Below are positions 62,376-64,000 of a stretch of 64,000 nt of DNA, one piece after another. The stretch is from the NCBI GenBank assembly GCA_035293945.1, contig DATGLV010000008.1, positions 347,588 through 411,587 of the forward strand. Reading direction: 5' to 3'. The stretch is from VAZQ01 sp035293945. GTDB lineage: Bacteria > Pseudomonadota > Alphaproteobacteria > Rhizobiales > Xanthobacteraceae. Each line of letters opens with the position of its first letter. Position 1 is the stretch's first letter. The position numbers and the translations under genes are program-made. The notes below the pieces were generated by a model. It was not told where the DNA came from. It made no database searches and saw only the letters and a list, made by a program, of their open reading frames with translations.

Positions 62376-62466
62376 AGTCGCGACTAGGCGATTAGATCGA
62401 CCACAACGTTCGCCTAAATAACGAATAGATTGATCAAAAGATTCGTCTAAATAACGAGTAGATTGA
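62376..62466. repeat. Three direct repeats phased at 33 bp
   Basis: Two 25-bp copies, 62409-62433 and 62442-62466, share TCTAAATAACGA-type sequence with 3 mismatches. A degenerate third copy lies exactly 33 bp earlier (62376-62400), with 10 of its last 12 bases conserved. Each better copy contains a 19-bp dyad of the form ATTCGT-N7-ACGAAT (62408-62426 and 62441-62459). The spacing is about three DNA turns. Confidence 0.6.
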
Positions 62467-62533
62467 GCAATCAATCACTGACGCTTTTTAGTCAACAAGC
62501 TTGCTCCCCTCGCCTCGCCAGATCACAGTACGA

Positions 62534-62551
62534 TTCCGTAATTTTACGGAA
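62534..62551. promoter_or_regulatory. Perfect 18-bp dyad, candidate lux box
   Basis: TTCCGTAA-TT-TTACGGAA is a perfect palindrome with the length of a classical lux box. It lies 94 bp before the luxI ATG at 62646. Confidence 0.5.
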
Positions 62552-62645
62552 GCCGGAAGTCGTCGCGGCGCTTTCGTTGCTACCGAGGACGCCCGGCATC
62601 AGAGCGCGACGCGGATCTTTCCGCAGCGTGCGAGGAGAGGGCGAC

Positions 62646-63272
62646 ATGATCGTCGTGGTCGAGCCGCACAATGCGCGGCAATACGCAGACCTGATGGACC
62701 AGATGTTTCGCCTGCGCGCGCGCGTATTTCGCGATCGCCTCAAATGGGATGTTCAGGTCGAGGACGGGAAGGAGCGGGACAAATACGACGACGAGGGCCC
62801 CGTTTACATCATCTACGCGGACGCGGCCTCGCAGAAAATCAAGGGCAGCCTGCGCCTCTTGCCGACCACGGGCCCGACCGTGCTCGGCGATATTTTTGCC
62901 GACACGCTTCCCGATGCGGTCGCGCTCAGCGCGCCGACGATCTGGGAGTGCACGCGGTTCTGCGTCGAGGAGAGCGCGCCACACCGTCGGCATCGCGACG
63001 AGCTCATCAGCTCCGGCATCCTGATCGCGGCGTTGGGAGAGGTGGCCATCAAGGCCGGCATCGAGGCGATCCTCGGAAATTTCGACCAGACGATGCTCCG
63101 CCTCTATCGGCGCATCGGCTGTGACGTGGAAGTGCTGGGCTCGACCAAACGATACGGCGAGCCGGTCTATCTCGGCTTGTTCCCGGTATCGAGGACCATT
63201 CTGGGCAAGGTCAAGGGAAGGCTCAGGACCGAGCGTTCCGATGAAGCCGAAAGGCCGCCATTGGTGGCCTGA
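62646..63272 (+). CDS. LuxI-family acyl-homoserine lactone synthase
   Basis: A 208-residue autoinducer synthase. I chose ATG at 62646, with GGAGAGGG upstream; the frame is open to 62463. The conserved residues are visible: Arg24, Phe28, Trp34, Glu43, Asp45, Asp48, Arg70, Phe84, Glu101 and Arg104, within FRLRARVFRDRLKW, GSLRLLP and WECTRF. The enzyme joins S-adenosylmethionine to an acyl donor. Whether it uses acyl-ACP or an acyl/aryl-CoA, as BjaI and RpaI do, cannot be read here. Confidence 0.95.
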   Translation: MIVVVEPHNARQYADLMDQMFRLRARVFRDRLKWDVQVEDGKERDKYDDEGPVYIIYADAASQKIKGSLRLLPTTGPTVLGDIFADTLPDAVALSAPTIWECTRFCVEESAPHRRHRDELISSGILIAALGEVAIKAGIEAILGNFDQTMLRLYRRIGCDVEVLGSTKRYGEPVYLGLFPVSRTILGKVKGRLRTERSDEAERPPLVA

Positions 63273-63335
63273 CTGGATGCAGAAAGCATCGACGGTCCGC
63301 GCCGGCGCGGTTCGTTCCGGCGTGGGCGGGTACCG

Positions 63336-63357
63336 GCCCCCCCCTCAAATGGGGGGG
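63336..63357. repeat. Homopolymer C/G hairpin
   Basis: A run of C followed by TCAAAT and a run of G forms a 7-bp C/G stem about 65 bp after the luxI stop. It may terminate luxI transcripts. Such homopolymer runs are also prone to length change. Confidence 0.4.
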
Positions 63358-63415
63358 ATGACCGGACCGTTCTGGCGCACGTACATATTCATCTCTTTGG
63401 TATGGGGGTGCGGAC

Positions 63416-63739
63416 ATGCAATCGACCGTCGTGAAGCGCTCCATCGTGGTGTCGGGTCACAAGACCAGCGTCAGCCTGGAGGATGCCTTCTGGGAAGCGC
63501 TGAAGAAGATCGCGGCCAGTCGCGACATGACCTTGACCGAGGTCGTCGCCGTGATAGACGCCGCGCGCGAGCACGCCAATCTGTCGTCGGCGATCCGGCT
63601 CTATATCCTGGAATTCTACCGCGAGCAGCTCGCCACGCAATCGACCCCGCCCGATGGATCGATCGATCCGACAGGCGAGGCGCAAGACCGCCGCAGCTCC
63701 GGCGGAGAGAGCGGGTCTTTCGCACGCTCGCTGGCTTGA
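63416..63739 (+). CDS. Ribbon-helix-helix domain protein
   Basis: A 107-residue protein. Residues 5-75 form the extended ribbon-helix-helix domain of the RHH_4 type: VVKRSIVVSGHKTSVSLEDA, FWEALKKIAASRDMTLTEVV and SSAIRLYILEFYREQL. The tail is low-complexity and polar. Members are small DNA-binding proteins, common in Hyphomicrobiales, usually without known targets. It lies 143 bp after luxI in the same direction. Confidence 0.9.
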   Translation: MQSTVVKRSIVVSGHKTSVSLEDAFWEALKKIAASRDMTLTEVVAVIDAAREHANLSSAIRLYILEFYREQLATQSTPPDGSIDPTGEAQDRRSSGGESGSFARSLA

Positions 63740-63936
63740 CCAGGCGCGAGGCGGGCCTGTTCTTGCGGCCGGTGCAGTAAGGATCATAGCCGTAGCTCGT
63801 CTGCAGCGCGCGGCGATCGCGAGCGCCCTGCCGGCTGTTCCGCTTCGCGGACCGCCGCTACTAGACGACCGATTCCATGAATCCGGATTCTCTTGGTAAG
63901 CGAAGCCGGATGGAACCGGAAGAATCTTGGTGGATT

Positions 63937-63962
63937 CCTCGTCTGTGATTGACGAGACGAGG
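63937..63962 (+). promoter_or_regulatory. Stem-loop that covers the ribosome-binding site of the edge gene
   Basis: CCTCGTCT (63937-63944) and AGACGAGG (63955-63962) form a perfect 8-bp stem with a 10-nt loop. The ribosome-binding site GAGGAG (63959-63964) overlaps the 3' arm. Such hairpins limit transposase translation in some insertion sequences. Confidence 0.5.
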
Positions 63963-63971
63963 AGTTTTGCC

Positions 63972-64000
63972 ATGGCAGGATGGCGGCAGGCGATTGATTT
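63972..64000 (+). CDS. Start of a probable IS630-family transposase (partial)
   Basis: Only the first nine codons and part of a tenth are present, reading MAGWRQAID, then the window ends. This matches how many IS630-family transposases in Alphaproteobacteria begin, by my recollection. GAGGAG lies 7 bp before the ATG. The left terminal repeat of the element could not be identified with confidence in 63740-63936. Confidence 0.4.

Larger units (their letters stand above)
62140..62645. promoter_or_regulatory. luxR-luxI intergenic control region
   Basis: About 500 bp without a gene. From left to right it holds a dispersed repeat (about 62163-62240), a 24-bp perfect palindrome with flanking arms (62275-62314), phased direct repeats (62376-62466) and an 18-bp perfect dyad (62534-62551). 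The last two are candidate LuxR sites for the luxI promoter. Confidence 0.6.

Noticed and set aside
1..64000. CRISPR arrays, rRNA operons, prophage
   Set aside because: No regularly spaced repeat array, no rRNA-like conserved sequence and no cluster of phage structural genes was seen; the S24 repressor stands alone.

Overview
The window is a GC-rich chromosomal segment of an alphaproteobacterium. It most resembles Hyphomicrobiales of the Bradyrhizobium/Rhodopseudomonas/Pseudolabrys type. This is inferred from gene content: C4-pathway 5-aminolevulinate synthase, a stand-alone F0 operon with paired b and b' subunits, the order ctaC-ctaD-ctaB-small gene-ctaG-ctaE-DUF983-surf1, class I lysyl-tRNA synthetase, IalB and TIGR02186 proteins, GCS2-type GshA, and short GC-rich palindromic repeats between genes. 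No rRNA, tRNA or CRISPR array was seen.

Layout. 0-4 kb: small catabolic genes (phosphotriesterase-like hydrolase, cysteine hydrolase, IlvD/Edd sugar-acid dehydratase) and a small secreted protein. 4.2-8 kb: an unusual chemoreceptor fused to a urea/amide-type binding protein, then hemA. 8-10.3 kb: AbrB-type permease, YjbQ and a coiled-coil protein. 10.5-13.1 kb: atpI-atpB-atpE-b'-b (F0). 13.2-17.5 kb: a lipoprotein with an overlooked 29-codon membrane ORF, a GNAT acetyltransferase, an M16 peptidase and thrC. 17.7-20.9 kb: two orphan TctC-type binding proteins and a VOC protein. 20.9-27.5 kb: the aa3 cytochrome oxidase operon. 28-35 kb: IalB, TldD, CcdAB, a PAN-domain protein, GshA, a cupin and an acyl-CoA dehydrogenase. 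35.4-41.5 kb: a PodJ-like Sel1 protein, TauE with TIGR02186, and a dienelactone hydrolase. 41.8-53.5 kb: the ligase-associated DNA repair genes, split into lhr-pdeM (minus) and exonuclease-ligase (plus) by 5.6 kb holding MAPEG, methyltransferase, porin, adenylating enzyme, Mpo1-like and frameshifted epimerase genes. 53.8-60.5 kb: pyrD, DUF952, an S24 repressor, lysK, a solute-binding protein, a LysR regulator and SCO1. 61.4-63.3 kb: a LuxR/LuxI quorum-sensing pair with a repeat-rich luxI promoter. The right edge probably enters an IS630-type element.

How the parts fit. The central theme is aerobic respiration: heme from hemA, heme O from ctaB, copper delivery by CtaG and SCO1, SURF1 assembly, the oxidase itself and the ATP synthase membrane sector. 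The points I find least explained by textbook knowledge are the predicted cytoplasmic chemoreceptor-binding-protein fusion (4251-6596), the phased repeats and perfect 18-bp dyad before luxI (62376-62551), the tandem 17-bp repeats before the S24 repressor (55401-55434), and the 29-codon membrane ORF (13189-13278). All functions are inferred by reading motifs; no database search was run.
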